Of a DNA stretch of 44,501 nt, positions 8,793 to 19,028 are shown in pieces. Position numbers and translations under genes: made by a program. The stretch's first letter is position 1; every line of letters starts with the position of its first letter. Origin of the DNA: Blattamonas nauphoetae (lineage: Eukaryota; Preaxostyla; Oxymonadida); NCBI GenBank assembly GCA_033064195.1, contig JARBJD010000475.1:1-44501 (forward strand), read 5' to 3'. The notes beneath the pieces were generated by a model. That model ran no database searches and was not told where the DNA came from. It worked only from the letters and a program-made list of their open reading frames with translations.

Positions 8793-11700
8793 TTGTTAAT
8801 TTCCGTGAATTAGAAGTACTAACTGTCTTCGATTCCATCATCATTTCCAGTTCAGCTCCCAACAGAGCTTGAATCGATCTTGATCGCGATCTTGCGTACT
8901 TATATCGTTGTTACTTCAATCGTAATACTACAACTGTTGGTGGAGGAGCAATGCATCTTCATTCACCATCAGTCATCCACATCGAAGATGGTGGCTTCAG
9001 AAGCAATTCAGCTCCAAAAAACCTACCAACAAAAGATAAACGTGCTCAATGAAGTGGAATTGACATATTTTAACAGCTTATATCACGAATTCAACAAACT
9101 CAGAAGTAAACATGGTCGACTGCAATTCCACGCCCATCTCTCCAAAAAGTGGACATTCCAACAATCCATCGGCAAATGGTGTTTCTGCAAATGAATCGTC
9201 ACTTCTTCCTAATTTTGATACTGGATCTGTCCAAACACTCACATCTTCTCTGTTCTTCGCCGAAAGTACTGCTCTAATAAAGCTTCTTAGGAATGCTCGA
9301 ACATCCGAAGAGTTTCCACTCCTTTGTTGAAACTGAGCATCTCGGTGGAGCTGGTGGTGAAGAGAAGAATGATACCCCAAACACGCCAAACTCCGCCACT
9401 CCTGCCTGTTGAAGGAAAAGCTCATTGTTCAATCTACATTGAGTGCGACAATCTTGGTTTTGATGACACTCATTGCGTCCTGTTCGTCAGCTGGGAAGGC
9501 AGGTACGTTGACATTCTCGGCCAGTCCGACGCGCGTTCAATGAGCTCTGCACCTCTCATCCCTCTCCAAACGACTGAAAACTGCCACTAATGTTCACATT
9601 TTCATTTTCCTTCGAAGCTCTCCCCGCCTTCAGTAGCTGCGGCAGTCAATCTCAGAACACGCCAAAATTTAACACTTATTGCGAAAGATTTGCATACTAC
9701 AGACAATCCGGACACATTTGAAACGAAAGAAAGTTATCTGCAGAAGATGGCATACATATTTCTCTTCTCTACGCGGATATTGATGCTCAACAAGTTCTGC
9801 ACTGATTTTGTTGATGTCAGCACAAAATTTTAATATATCGAAGCCTCTCCCAAACTTTCCGACCTCCCCACGTTCCACAACCCATCTACTTCTTCTTTTG
9901 GGATTGTTCCGCCAGGCTTTCACCCTCACATCACATCGACCACCTTGATCACCCTCCGTGGTCTCTTCATTACCCAATAGAGATCTCTCCCTTTTCCTTC
10001 ACCCGTCTATCGTATACTTTCCACTCTGGGCTCGAAAATTCCCTCAGAACACGAATTCCACGCTAAGTCGACACAAATGTTCATTGACTACCGCCCCACA
10101 GTGGAAAGACTGAAGTCGCCCTCTCTTCATCCCTCTCGCTGCCCTTGCTTCCAAGGACGACACCCTTTGAACGTTTTAATTCTCTCTGTTGGTGAGACAA
10201 TGGAAGCTAACGATCATAAGCTCGATCATCCCGAACCGACCCTTCCGCCATCACTCCAACTCGACGACGAGCTGAAAGAAGAACCAACACACTAATTGTC
10301 GTGCTTCTCACAGCTTCGTTCATATCATTCGTCGTCTTCACTCGTCTCTCCTCCGGTCAACAACCAACTCATGTTCTCCATTCCTCGTACCATCCCGACA
10401 TCTCACTCGACCAGATCACAACCTGTGTCTCCAGCCTCGCCTGAACAATCAATCTTCTTGATCAGCTTTCCACGAAGATTTCAGAATTGGTCTCGTCCAC
10501 TTCCTCCACCTCGTCCCCCATTTCTCTATTTCCTCTTCCATCTGCAACCAACCTCCTCTTCTCCATCCCTTCCACTCAACGACGAGATGCTGATGAGCGG
10601 AAGGTCGAGTGGAATGAAGGAGATGGGAGAGAGAAGAAGAACAGGCTTGTAAGGAATGAAAGAGTCGACAGAGCTCAGATTGGACAATTGTAGTCTGTAC
10701 ACTCCAAGACCACGTCCATGAACTCGAAAATGGTGTGAGAAGAAGATGAAGAGAGTGGTGAGGATGGGAGTAGAGAGGGGGAGAGTGGTGGAAGGGATGG
10801 TTGGGGTGTTGGGAGTGTTGGAGGAGGAAGTGATGAGAGGAAGGAGGGATGAAGATGAGAACGACTCGCTGGATGAGTATCAAACAAGTGAAGAGAACGA
10901 ATGGCTGAAACAAGAATCTAAACGGTTGAACGAGCAAAACAACAACTCGAAGCCTAAAAATGCACTGGAAGAAGAGCGAAGAAGAGGAGCAAAGAACGAA
11001 TGGGACATTCCTGGTGAAGAAGAAGCGGAAACAGGAGGATTGGCGAAGAGGGAGGAAGAAGAGAGGACGAGCTCACAATGTCCACACTCACTATTGTCTC
11101 TTCTGTGGAAGGTTGGACAATGTCAGACGATGCAGGCGACACTGTCAGCTTGAAATGTTGTGCATCAAGTTTCGCGAGCCTGTCGAGTGTTGGGAGTGTG
11201 TTGGAGAAAGATCAGCAGATTGTGGCTGCGTGTGAAGGGGAGAGGAGAATCTTTCTTCCGCCAGGTCAGATGGGGGAAGAAGAAGAGAAGGAGTGGGCGA
11301 AAAGGGAGGGTATGAGACAGAGGGGAACATTCTTGTTGTCACGTGACAGTTTCACTGTTGCGTCGGAAGACGACAATCAATTTGGGGAGTTTGCTCAACC
11401 AAGCGCGTCGTGTCCAACTCACACACACCCCACAATCCCTTCTGGATTCACCACAATCACACTCACCAAACAGATGAACAGAACAGAAGATTTGGCAGCG
11501 CTGTTCCTGGAACCCAGCGGACTCACAGCCTCATAACTGACCTCTTTGCTGCCACGAACATCAATGTGTATGGATGATCTGGCATCCTCCAAACTGATCG
11601 TCGTTCTTCCATCGACCCTGTCATCCGCGTCTGTCGGAACTCTGCCCTCCCGTCCAGCCTCGTCAACATCATCCCATCATCAGAGAATGCTCGTTCTCCA

Positions 11701-12109
11701 CGTGATCCTCCACACATGACGGCAGAGGGATCTCGATTTCGTGTCCATCCAAATTCCCACCTTCAAGTCTTGTCACCGACTCAAAATTCGATTCAATCTG
11801 TCAGTGTTCAAGCGGACAATCTGGATAATGGATTTTCATCTCCGCCTTCGACTACTCATCACTCCTCATCTCACACTCGATGTCAAGGAAGTCTGTCAAA
11901 ATGTCAGCTTCAGGCCTATTTTTGATGTGACAGTCACCGCCTGCACATACACATCCTGCTCAACAACCTCCGATACAACTTTTGGCGTCCTCTCCATATC
12001 GCACTCTGTCAGACACAGTTCATCCTCACTGGAACAGCAGCCATCACAACATGCACGTCACAGTCAATGTGATTAGCCGACGTACTCCACTTTGCGAGAA
12101 CTCGGACCG
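8793..12109 (+). pseudogene. Captured host-like coding remnants inside the MULE
   Basis: Plus-strand stretches look protein-coding but change frame often: about 9112-9330, 9324-9590, 9615-9830, 10487-10693, 10746-11153, 11078-11536 and 11741-12076. Content varies: a segment with YLQKMAYIFLFSTRILML near 9735-9795, a Glu/Arg-rich probable coiled coil at 10746-11060, and Ser/Thr-rich stretches. No domain is recognised and no transposase is evident. The best reading is decayed pieces of one or more host genes carried by the transposon. Introns could explain some frame changes, but no consistent donor and acceptor pairs were found by eye. Confidence 0.4.
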
Positions 12110-13762
12110 ATGATGGTTCCTCCATCTCCACCCACGCCTGTGTCTAAGCTGATGCCTCAATTGTTTTTGGGGAATGAGGATACCACTTCTTCGATTGCTG
12201 TTCGTTTTCTTCTCGCCGTCATTCTCCTCGTTCGCAAGTTTCTGAACACTCAACGAATCACTCATGTGGTGATCTGTGGAACTGGAACGACATCTGGTTC
12301 GAATGTTTGGAGTGTGAATAACGTGTCGATACTGTCTCTGCCGATGTCTGAGTTAGATCCTTCGACATTCTTGGCATCGCCAGCGAAACATGTGAGCCGT
12401 GTGTGCAGCTTTCTTGACAAAGCACTTGATGGTGACGGGGTGATCCTGGTTCATTCACCTCAAGGGCACAACCGCGCGATGCTGATTGTATCGATTTTTC
12501 TGATTCACCACTACAGTTGGTGAGTGGAGCATGCGATGGAAGTGACGTCGCTGAGCCGGCGGACTCGGATGAAGCGATCGTTCGTTTCGGGGTTGAGGAA
12601 GCAAGCTGGAGTGATTAGTCGTCTTGTGCGAACGCCTCGTCTTTTGCAGGAATCGTTCACTCTTCACAAAACGTCGTTCAACCAGGCAGTGCGACTGACT
12701 CAGTCTGCGCCGAGTGTGCGTACTGCTCCGAAAGTGAAGCTCCCCAGCTCACTGGCGCCGTGTGTTGTGAAACCGAAATCGAGCTTGTTGACGAAACGAC
12801 CGCAGACGAGTGAACCGACAAGCGGGACGGAGCCTGCGGGATCGATTCTGCAGTCGGGCGATGCGAGGAGACACCGAATGCCGCTGAAGTTGGCGAAAAC
12901 GAGCCCGCTTCTTTCGCGTGTCGCCCACCCGCTGACCAGCGCTTGCTGAAGCTACACTCCACTCGGATTGGACGTGCCGCAGATTAATGTTCAGAATGTG
13001 CCGGCACAATTCTTGGGGCACCCGACGATTCTGGAATTGATGGAAGCTGGAAGCCGAAACTGTCAGCTCTTCGGACAATCGAACAAAACGCCCTCCGACG
13101 GCAAGGATCGGCCGGGCACCGCTCCGAAATCGTCGGCAGAACCACTTCGCAGTCCTGCGACGAGTTTGGACCGAAATACGCCATCGCCGAACACACGCGC
13201 CAAATCAGACTCGACCACTCCCGAACGGCATGCCCGGCCGCCCACACTCACACAAGTCTCGTCCGCAGCGTCACTGGATTCGCTGGCCTCCTCCTCGCGA
13301 ATTGATTCGCCGACGTGCGCAACGAGCGAAGAAAGCGAGTCGGTGATTGAACTGAACCCCACCCCGCTCTCACTGCGCACCGACCAGCACTTCCTGCCGC
13401 TCTTCTCGCCCCCACCGCACACCCCTCCGTCGGCAGCGGACTACAACACAGACCGCTCTCGCCCCTCGTCGCCCACACTCACAAACCCCCTTTCGCCTCC
13501 GAAGGACCACGCGAACTTGAACGAACCGCCGAGTCCTGTTCTTGTGACGATGCTCCGGTTCTCGCGCGGGAATGGGATGCGCTCGCCGCAACACTCGAAG
13601 CCAGCCCCAAAGTTGGTCTCGCTCCCCACAACCCCTCCCACACCCTCCCCCTCTTCCCCAAAATTCGGCAGTGTGCATTCTGCGAGTGTGAAGAAGAGAA
13701 CACCGACAACACCAGTCGCGAAGGGGAAGGCTGTGGCTGCGATGAAGAAGCACCATTTCTGA
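12110..13762 (+). pseudogene. Dual-specificity phosphatase-like pseudogene (Cys to Ser)
   Basis: From the ATG at 12110 the frame shows a dual-specificity phosphatase fold: LMPQLFLGNEDTTSS, then ITHVVICG, then the signature loop VILVHSPQGHNRAMLIVSIF (about 12436-12495). The loop fits H-C-x5-R except that Ser replaces the catalytic Cys, as expected of a pseudophosphatase. The same frame continues through TGA codons at 12521-12523 and 12947-12949; after the first, VEHAMEV and RKQAGV match the usual helix after the loop. The tail (12968-13762) is Ser/Pro/Thr-rich, GC-rich and disordered, ending in a basic segment. It lies inside a MULE, so a captured and decayed host gene is most likely; TGA read-through is a remote option. 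Confidence 0.65.
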
Positions 13763-14331
13763 TTGTTTCTCCGATCGGATTGGGTGGATCTGCCGTCGTG
13801 GCCCGTTCCCTTTCTTTTGGTTCGTGTCCCATCCTCTTTCTTCCTCCGCGTTCTGTTCTGCTTCGAAGCTCGTCATTATTTGGCTGTCCTGTTCTGCGCT
13901 GAATCTCGCTGTCGCTTTCTGTTCTGGCAGTGTCTTGCTCTGTGCGTCCTGCCCGTTCTTGCCTGTACATGAGACGTTGGAGATTCGGGGGAGGGGATCT
14001 GAGGCTATTATCGTTTTACCCATTCTTTACCAGTTTCTGAGCCTATTTTCGCGAATATTTTGTTTTCTTGATTGCTTGTGACATGCACTGAATGAATTGA
14101 AGACGTGATATTGTCTTGTTTCCGAAATATTGGTTGGTGAAGTGTTCAAAAACAAACTGGATTTGTGCAGCACAGGAGTTGGGGATGACTTACTATCTGG
14201 TTCCAGAAAACAATGAAATCCATATCATATGAATCGAGTGCGTTTCAACCGTCCAACCAATCTGCAGATGGCAGTAGAGAATGAGGAGAATTGGATGGCT
14301 TCAGTATTCTTGATCTCCGCTTCAAACTTCA
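13763..14331. other. MULE interior without a clear gene
   Basis: Between the phosphatase pseudogene and the right terminal repeat. Short frames (for example 13763-13972, 14229-14420) are Phe/Cys/Leu-rich without domain signals; no feature is supported. Confidence 0.4.
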
Positions 14332-14817
14332 GCGCTTCGCATCCAGGTGTTGATTGCTGTTGTATGGTGCATCCTGAACTATCGAAGAGTCTCAATAAGT
14401 TGATTGGAGAGAAGAGGTGAGTTTAAGAGAGAGTGGGATGATCCGATTCAAAAAAAGGCAAATTCAATCCAATTGTCGAACATTACTCATCCGATCATGA
14501 ATACTGCTATAATTTCACAAAAATGTGTATGATCATGTCAGAAAAATCCATTGAAGAAAAAAGTTGACGATCCCGGGATTCGAACCTGGGTCCCAACAGC
14601 GGAAGTCTCTGAATCTACCAACTCGTCTATTTGTACAATTTTTTTTGATCAAACATCCACACTGATATGGTTTAAAAAAACCAACTTTTTTTGCAGATTT
14701 CCAACGGTCATTCAGAAAACCAACGGTCGTTCAGAAAACCAACGGTCGTTCAGAAAACCAACTGCAGCTTAGAATACCAACGGTACTCGAGAAAACCAAC
14801 TTCAAATTGAGGCAGCC
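14332..14817 (-). repeat. Right terminal inverted repeat of the MULE-like element
   Basis: Inverse of 8308-8792, starting at GCGCTTCGC (14332-14340) and ending AAATTGAGGCAGCC. It includes the inverted 19-bp array at 14706-14800. Confidence 0.9.
14565..14636 (-). tRNA. tRNA-like Pol III gene in right MULE repeat
   Basis: Inverse copy of 8488-8559 with the same A-box, B-box and T-run, so each end of the transposon carries a Pol III promoter pointing inward. The same caveats on stem pairing apply. Confidence 0.5.
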
Positions 14818-14826
14818 GAAATGTCC
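14818..14826. repeat. 9-bp target site duplication, right copy
   Basis: GAAATGTCC, matching 8299-8307; the polymerase sequence resumes here. Confidence 0.85.
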
Positions 14827-16983
14827 GACCCAGATTACCAAATGTACCTTGATGATTGGAACAGACAAGGATTCAAGAACCGTTGGGAGTATCTGAAATT
14901 CTACAACATCAGAGACGTTGAATGCATGATTGCACCATTGGACACGTTAATCAATTTGAACTTCCAATACAAAGTGGATATGTTGCATAATCTCTCATTG
15001 TCAGCGAATGCTTCAGCAATCAAGTATGCTTGTGCCTACAAAGACTTCGACATTGATGATGATTTCAATGGAGTGGATCAATCTGGAGAAATAAAAATCA
15101 CCAAGCAATACTGGAAATACAAGGTTGCATCGTACATTTATCAAGACCAGAAAGCACATCGCAGTACTGACAAAAATGTCACTGAAGCGGATTACGAGTG
15201 GTTTGTTCAACAGTGCAAGAGAGTGTGCTATATCTGCAAGAGTCACTTCTCACAAGCAGTTCGACCAACACTGGATCGAATCGACAATTCGAAAGGACAT
15301 TCAAAAGAGAACGTGAAGATCTGTTGTGACTACTGCAACACCTACAAGTCAGACAAGGACGAGCATCTCACTCGATTGAGAATTCAATTAAAGAAATACT
15401 GCATCTGGAAATCACTACCGATGACTCTGACACACGAGCAAACATATCACAAACTGAGAGCCGCAGTGACTGGTGGATTATCGAATGTTCAACATCGACA
15501 GAACATTAAAGACGTGACACTAATCAATCACTTCTCTTTTGAAGATGGTGTTGTCAAATCAACCGATACTGAACACATCATGACTCACGTCTGTGGTGTT
15601 GACTTTAATTCACTGTATCCAAGTGCTTTTTCATCAATCAAGAACAAGAACAATCCATACACGAAACACAGAATGTTCATGCCAGGAAGATGTTTGTTCA
15701 CCGCAACAGGAGATAAAGAATGCAGGAAGATTATAGAGGATAAGAATCAGAAGACACTATTCGTTGCAGAACTGAAAGGACACATCGATGAAAATCACAT
15801 AAATGATTTCATAAACTTCCCACCAATCTTCAGAAACATAGTGGTCAATACGACAGAAGAAAACATTGGAGAGAAGACTTATTCGTTGATGAAGAAACAT
15901 GGATTGAAGACTGATGACAAACAAAGAAAGCTGACCCAACTCTTGAGTACACACGATCAGTATATGTTCTTTTCGACATACTATCTGTGGTTCCTCATCG
16001 ACTATTGCCACTTCATTATTGATGACGTAAAGAGTGTGATGGTCTTTTCGAGACATGCTGGATTTGAACCATTTGTGACCTCGTTCATGAATGATCGAAT
16101 TGAAGCAATGAAGGTTGGAAACAAGGGAAAAGAACAGTTCTGTAAGACCAACTTGAATGGAAGTTATGGATACGATGGAATGAACACCGAGAAGTACAAC
16201 TCAATCACAATCTGCAATGAGAAGAGAACATACTTGAAGCAAATGATGAAGGGATTTGTAGCGACTCGAGAGATCAATGAGGACAACTACATTGTGATCG
16301 AAGATCGAGAGAAAGCATCGTGCAAAACATGTCTGCAAGAAGCAGTATTCACACTCGACAATGCCAAGTTCTGGTATCTGAATTTCATCTACAACTTCAT
16401 GTACAACTGTCTAGACATGAACAAGATTCATTTCTGTGAGGGTGATACTGATTCTGCTTATTGGGCAATCAGTGGAGATCCAAATGCTGGAATCCATCAA
16501 CAATTTGAACATGTTATTGCTGATAAGGAATTCTATGATGCTCACAAATACGAATGGTTTCCCAATCCTGAAAAAGGAGTTGATGATGAGAAGAAACTGT
16601 TGGGACTAGCTATTGAAAAGGAAGGTGAACAGATGATCTGTCTTGCACCCAAGTGTTACTCTCTCGATGAGAAATGCAAAATCAAAGGAGTGTCATTAAA
16701 GAAAACAAATATCACAAGTGACGATTATGTGAAGTGCCTAAACGGAGAGAAAACTGTGACAACCACACTGAACTTCCAGACAAGAAGAATCGTGAGTGAA
16801 GAGGACACTCTCACCGAGGGTTCGAAGCCTTACCAAGGCAAGACCAATGGATTTGAGATAGCAAAAATACAACAACAGAAACTCAGTCTCAGTGGAATCC
16901 ATCTGAAAGCAATCGTACTTGAAAATGAATCGTGTCCTCCATTCATTCATGGACTGAAAGCTACTGATTTTATAATTGAATAA
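14818..16983 (+). CDS. polB: Protein-primed DNA polymerase B, HNH and polymerase part
   Basis: Downstream part of the polymerase gene, about 720 codons. It opens with the Exo III region (YNIRDVECM, about 14905-14931), then an HNH-nuclease-like insert (C-Y-I-C, LDRIDNSKGHSKENV, C-x2-C-N, about 15226-15350), then polymerase motif A (DFNSLYPS, about 15601-15624), motif B (KTNLNGSYG, about 16144-16170) and motif C (GDTDSAYW, about 16441-16464). This is the catalytic set of protein-primed B-family polymerases, which replicate linear genomes from a terminal protein. The C-terminal part (16807-16844) holds a short palindromic insert absent from copy 2. The integrase gene follows after 23 bp. Confidence 0.9.
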   Translation, partial: EMSDPDYQMYLDDWNRQGFKNRWEYLKFYNIRDVECMIAPLDTLINLNFQYKVDMLHNLSLSANASAIKYACAYKDFDIDDDFNGVDQSGEIKITKQYWKYKVASYIYQDQKAHRSTDKNVTEADYEWFVQQCKRVCYICKSHFSQAVRPTLDRIDNSKGHSKENVKICCDYCNTYKSDKDEHLTRLRIQLKKYCIWKSLPMTLTHEQTYHKLRAAVTGGLSNVQHRQNIKDVTLINHFSFEDGVVKSTDTEHIMTHVCGVDFNSLYPSAFSSIKNKNNPYTKHRMFMPGRCLFTATGDKECRKIIEDKNQKTLFVAELKGHIDENHINDFINFPPIFRNIVVNTTEENIGEKTYSLMKKHGLKTDDKQRKLTQLLSTHDQYMFFSTYYLWFLIDYCHFIIDDVKSVMVFSRHAGFEPFVTSFMNDRIEAMKVGNKGKEQFCKTNLNGSYGYDGMNTEKYNSITICNEKRTYLKQMMKGFVATREINEDNYIVIEDREKASCKTCLQEAVFTLDNAKFWYLNFIYNFMYNCLDMNKIHFCEGDTDSAYWAISGDPNAGIHQQFEHVIADKEFYDAHKYEWFPNPEKGVDDEKKLLGLAIEKEGEQMICLAPKCYSLDEKCKIKGVSLKKTNITSDDYVKCLNGEKTVTTTLNFQTRRIVSEEDTLTEGSKPYQGKTNGFEIAKIQQQKLSLSGIHLKAIVLENESCPPFIHGLKATDFIIE
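15226..15350 (+). other. HNH nuclease-like domain inside pPolB
   Basis: Two Cys pairs (CYIC near 15229 and CCDYC near 15321) bracket TLDRIDNSKGHSKENV, ending in N-x-x-K. This is the C-x2-C / D-R-I-D / H-x3-N / C-x2-C-N arrangement of zinc-bound HNH endonucleases. It lies between the exonuclease and polymerase domains and is also present in copy 2 (about 44100-44250, minus strand), so it belongs to the family. A nicking or processing role is inferred. Confidence 0.75.
16807..16844 (+). repeat. Short near-palindromic insert, TTCGAA core (site 1)
   Basis: ACTCTCACCGAGGGTTCGAAGCC and so on to AAGAC, lying in frame in the pPolB C-terminal region. Copy 2 lacks it at the same point; the net difference is 36 bp (12 residues). 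It is one of a family also seen at 17343, 21422, 24576 and 40105. Confidence 0.7.
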
Positions 16984-17006
16984 ACACAAACTTTATTTTT
17001 GTATAA

Positions 17007-18929
17007 ATGAATACACGACAGATTAATACTTTAGTGAATAGACTTCTTCGGTGCACACAGCATTCCAAAAACGAAATAGTCGAAAAGAAATGGACTTTAA
17101 CGAACGTTTTACCTGTCTATCATGGCGCTGATTCTAATGGACCTTTTGATGGAAATGATGAAACATACTTCGAGGATTGGTTCAATGGAGGTTTATCTCC
17201 TGAATTATCACTACCTGATGGAAGAAGAGTAGTTCAACAATTTGTAAGCAACTTCCTAGGAGTTCGTATTCGGGATAGCACTGCTAAACTTGCATTCGAA
17301 GCCTATCAATTTTATCATCACGAGGTGAATCAGGGAGTGAATTCTTCACCACGGATTCGAAGGCCTGCAGAGGCAAGACCAATACCAATTCCAGTGCAAA
17401 GACCAATAGCAATAGAATCACCTGAATCTCCAATCAAAATTGGACAGAAGAGAAACTTGAAATCAATGGGGTTTGAATATGAATATCCAATGAAGGAGAG
17501 GAAATTTGAAGAGGAGGACGATGATGACATAATTCCCAATCCACCAATGTCAATCAGAACAACTCCATGCAAACACCCTGTGAGAGAGATCAGACACTAC
17601 GAACCGACGACACAGCAAGTGCTCAATAAGTTGGCACAAATGAAAGGATTGTTTGATCATCAACAGAGAAACGATTCAGAAGATGAACAGATCAAAGCTG
17701 AGAACTCAATAATGAAAAATCAAAAGCAGATGGAACACTATATTACATCACACATTCTGGATGCCAATAAAATGAACAGAGACACATTCGTTCGAGCCTC
17801 GATAAACAGAAAGATTGCGAACGAAGATCTTGACTTCATTCTGACTCACACAAAACAAATCCCATTCGGAGGAAGATCATTTCAGGATTGGTATGAGGAA
17901 TTCGATCACAGATGGAGTGTAGCACATCCGAGGAAAATTCAGAGAGAAAAAGGAAGTGACAGAATGAGAATTGATCCTCCAATGATTCCAAAAACAACGG
18001 AAAAAATAGTGTATCCATTTCGATCAAAAATGCAGTTCATGTCGAAAGCAATTACAGGTGATCCACAGAAGACATCAGATAGAAAGGTTCCACAGAATTG
18101 TGATCGACCATACTTCTCTCCCAAGTTCGGATCATGGGAAATTGATCTGGTTTTCATTCAATCATCAACGTCGAAAACAGTACTTCAGATATACCTCTTC
18201 GCAATTAACATCAACACCAAATACCTTGTTGGAATTCCTGTATTGGATAAATCATGGAGCAAAGTCAAGACTGCAATCAATGATCTGATAAATCATCGTG
18301 GAGTTCATGTCAACAACATTCGAGGAGATGGTGAAGCAGCATGGACAAGTAGAGAAGCATCAGAGTTTTTCAAGGATCAGAATGTCAGCACATATTTCAC
18401 AAGTTCACCATTCACAAATCACAATCGAATTGTTGATCGAGTGATCAGAACAATCAGAGATGGATTCCAAGACAATGCAACACAAATGGCAAATCATTCA
18501 CTGATGAATCAGATGGTGGAATACTACAACATGACTCCACATCGAGCGTACTGGAACAAGTTCACTCCACAGCAGGCACAAAACAATCGTGAAATCGAAG
18601 CACTGTATATCTCCAGTTGTGAAGAACAATTGAAGACCATCCAAAGACAACAGACAACACAGATGTTATGGAAATACAAACCAGGAAACATTCTATTGAT
18701 CCATCTTGATTTGGACAAGACTGTTGCCAAATTTCAGAAGAAGCGTAGACAGTTTCAATTTGTGGGGAAATTCATTGAATACAAGCACGGTAATGTTGTA
18801 GCAACTCTACTGAATGGTCTCACATGTCTCCCAAAAATAGTGTACGTTCCAATCCAACACACCAAGTTCCATGCTGACTCAATTGACGACTTAACTCCAG
18901 AGTTCATTGCTGAATTCGGTCTTCTCTGA
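17007..18929 (+). CDS. int: Polinton integrase (rve family)
   Basis: 640 residues; the ATG follows ACTTTATTTTTGTATAA. The N-terminal third is not recognised and includes a Pro-rich and then acidic stretch (about 17500-17530). The core carries the RNase-H-like integrase fold: KFGSWEIDLVF (about 18124-18156), a central IRGDGEAAW (about 18319-18345) and the NHNRIVDRVIRTIRDGF helix (about 18418-18468). After it come the MTPHRAYWNKFTPQQA segment and an SH3-like C-terminal region (YKPGNILLIHLDLD...FQFVGKFIEYK). In Polintons this enzyme inserts the linear element into host DNA with a 6-bp duplication. It lies directly downstream of pPolB; the N-terminal region differs strongly from copy 2, the core hardly at all. 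Confidence 0.9.
   Translation: MNTRQINTLVNRLLRCTQHSKNEIVEKKWTLTNVLPVYHGADSNGPFDGNDETYFEDWFNGGLSPELSLPDGRRVVQQFVSNFLGVRIRDSTAKLAFEAYQFYHHEVNQGVNSSPRIRRPAEARPIPIPVQRPIAIESPESPIKIGQKRNLKSMGFEYEYPMKERKFEEEDDDDIIPNPPMSIRTTPCKHPVREIRHYEPTTQQVLNKLAQMKGLFDHQQRNDSEDEQIKAENSIMKNQKQMEHYITSHILDANKMNRDTFVRASINRKIANEDLDFILTHTKQIPFGGRSFQDWYEEFDHRWSVAHPRKIQREKGSDRMRIDPPMIPKTTEKIVYPFRSKMQFMSKAITGDPQKTSDRKVPQNCDRPYFSPKFGSWEIDLVFIQSSTSKTVLQIYLFAININTKYLVGIPVLDKSWSKVKTAINDLINHRGVHVNNIRGDGEAAWTSREASEFFKDQNVSTYFTSSPFTNHNRIVDRVIRTIRDGFQDNATQMANHSLMNQMVEYYNMTPHRAYWNKFTPQQAQNNREIEALYISSCEEQLKTIQRQQTTQMLWKYKPGNILLIHLDLDKTVAKFQKKRRQFQFVGKFIEYKHGNVVATLLNGLTCLPKIVYVPIQHTKFHADSIDDLTPEFIAEFGLL
17343..17380 (+). repeat. Short near-palindromic insert (site 2, copy 1)
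   Basis: TTCTTCACCACGGATTCGAA to GGCAAGACC, within the integrase N-terminal region. A relative is at the matching place of copy 2 (42091-42129). Confidence 0.55.
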
Positions 18930-19028
18930 CCTCAGAACTTCGTTCGCTTCAATCTAGCGTAGTGCGATCTTCGATCTGAGAACTTTGTTCGTTTTCAATA
19001 ATGTTTCAAATATTTTTATTTCACTTAA

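Larger units (their letters stand above)
8308..14817. mobile_element. Mutator-like (MULE) DNA transposon with captured DNA
   Basis: 6,510 bp bounded by near-identical terminal inverted repeats of about 485 bp (8308-8792 and 14332-14817; ends GGCYRYCTCAATTT) and a 9-bp target duplication. Long repeats and a 9-bp duplication point to the Mutator superfamily. I see no MULE transposase (no DDE transposase frame of useful length), so it looks non-autonomous. The interior is host-like, in places GC-rich DNA with interrupted coding frames and a dual-specificity-phosphatase pseudogene, as in Pack-MULEs that capture gene pieces. One A-run length difference between the two repeats suggests a recent insertion. 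It sits between the Exo II and Exo III regions of the Polinton polymerase gene. Confidence 0.8.

Noticed and set aside
10449-10937. 162-residue minus-strand frame
   Set aside because: Low-complexity Ser/Pro/His sequence that mirrors the plus-strand Glu/Arg-rich stretch; not convincing as a gene.
13370-14023. Long minus-strand open frames opposite the phosphatase pseudogene
   Set aside because: They are Arg/Gly/Ser-rich mirrors of a GC-rich plus-strand gene, with no domain content.
17007-18929. An LTR retrotransposon or retrovirus as source of the integrase
   Set aside because: No reverse transcriptase, gag or LTRs; the neighbours are pPolB, ATPase and capsid genes, which define a Polinton.
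18930-19028. Two CAGAACTTCGTTCG-like repeats as a terminator or attachment site
   Set aside because: Imperfect and short; partly lost in copy 2, with no other support.
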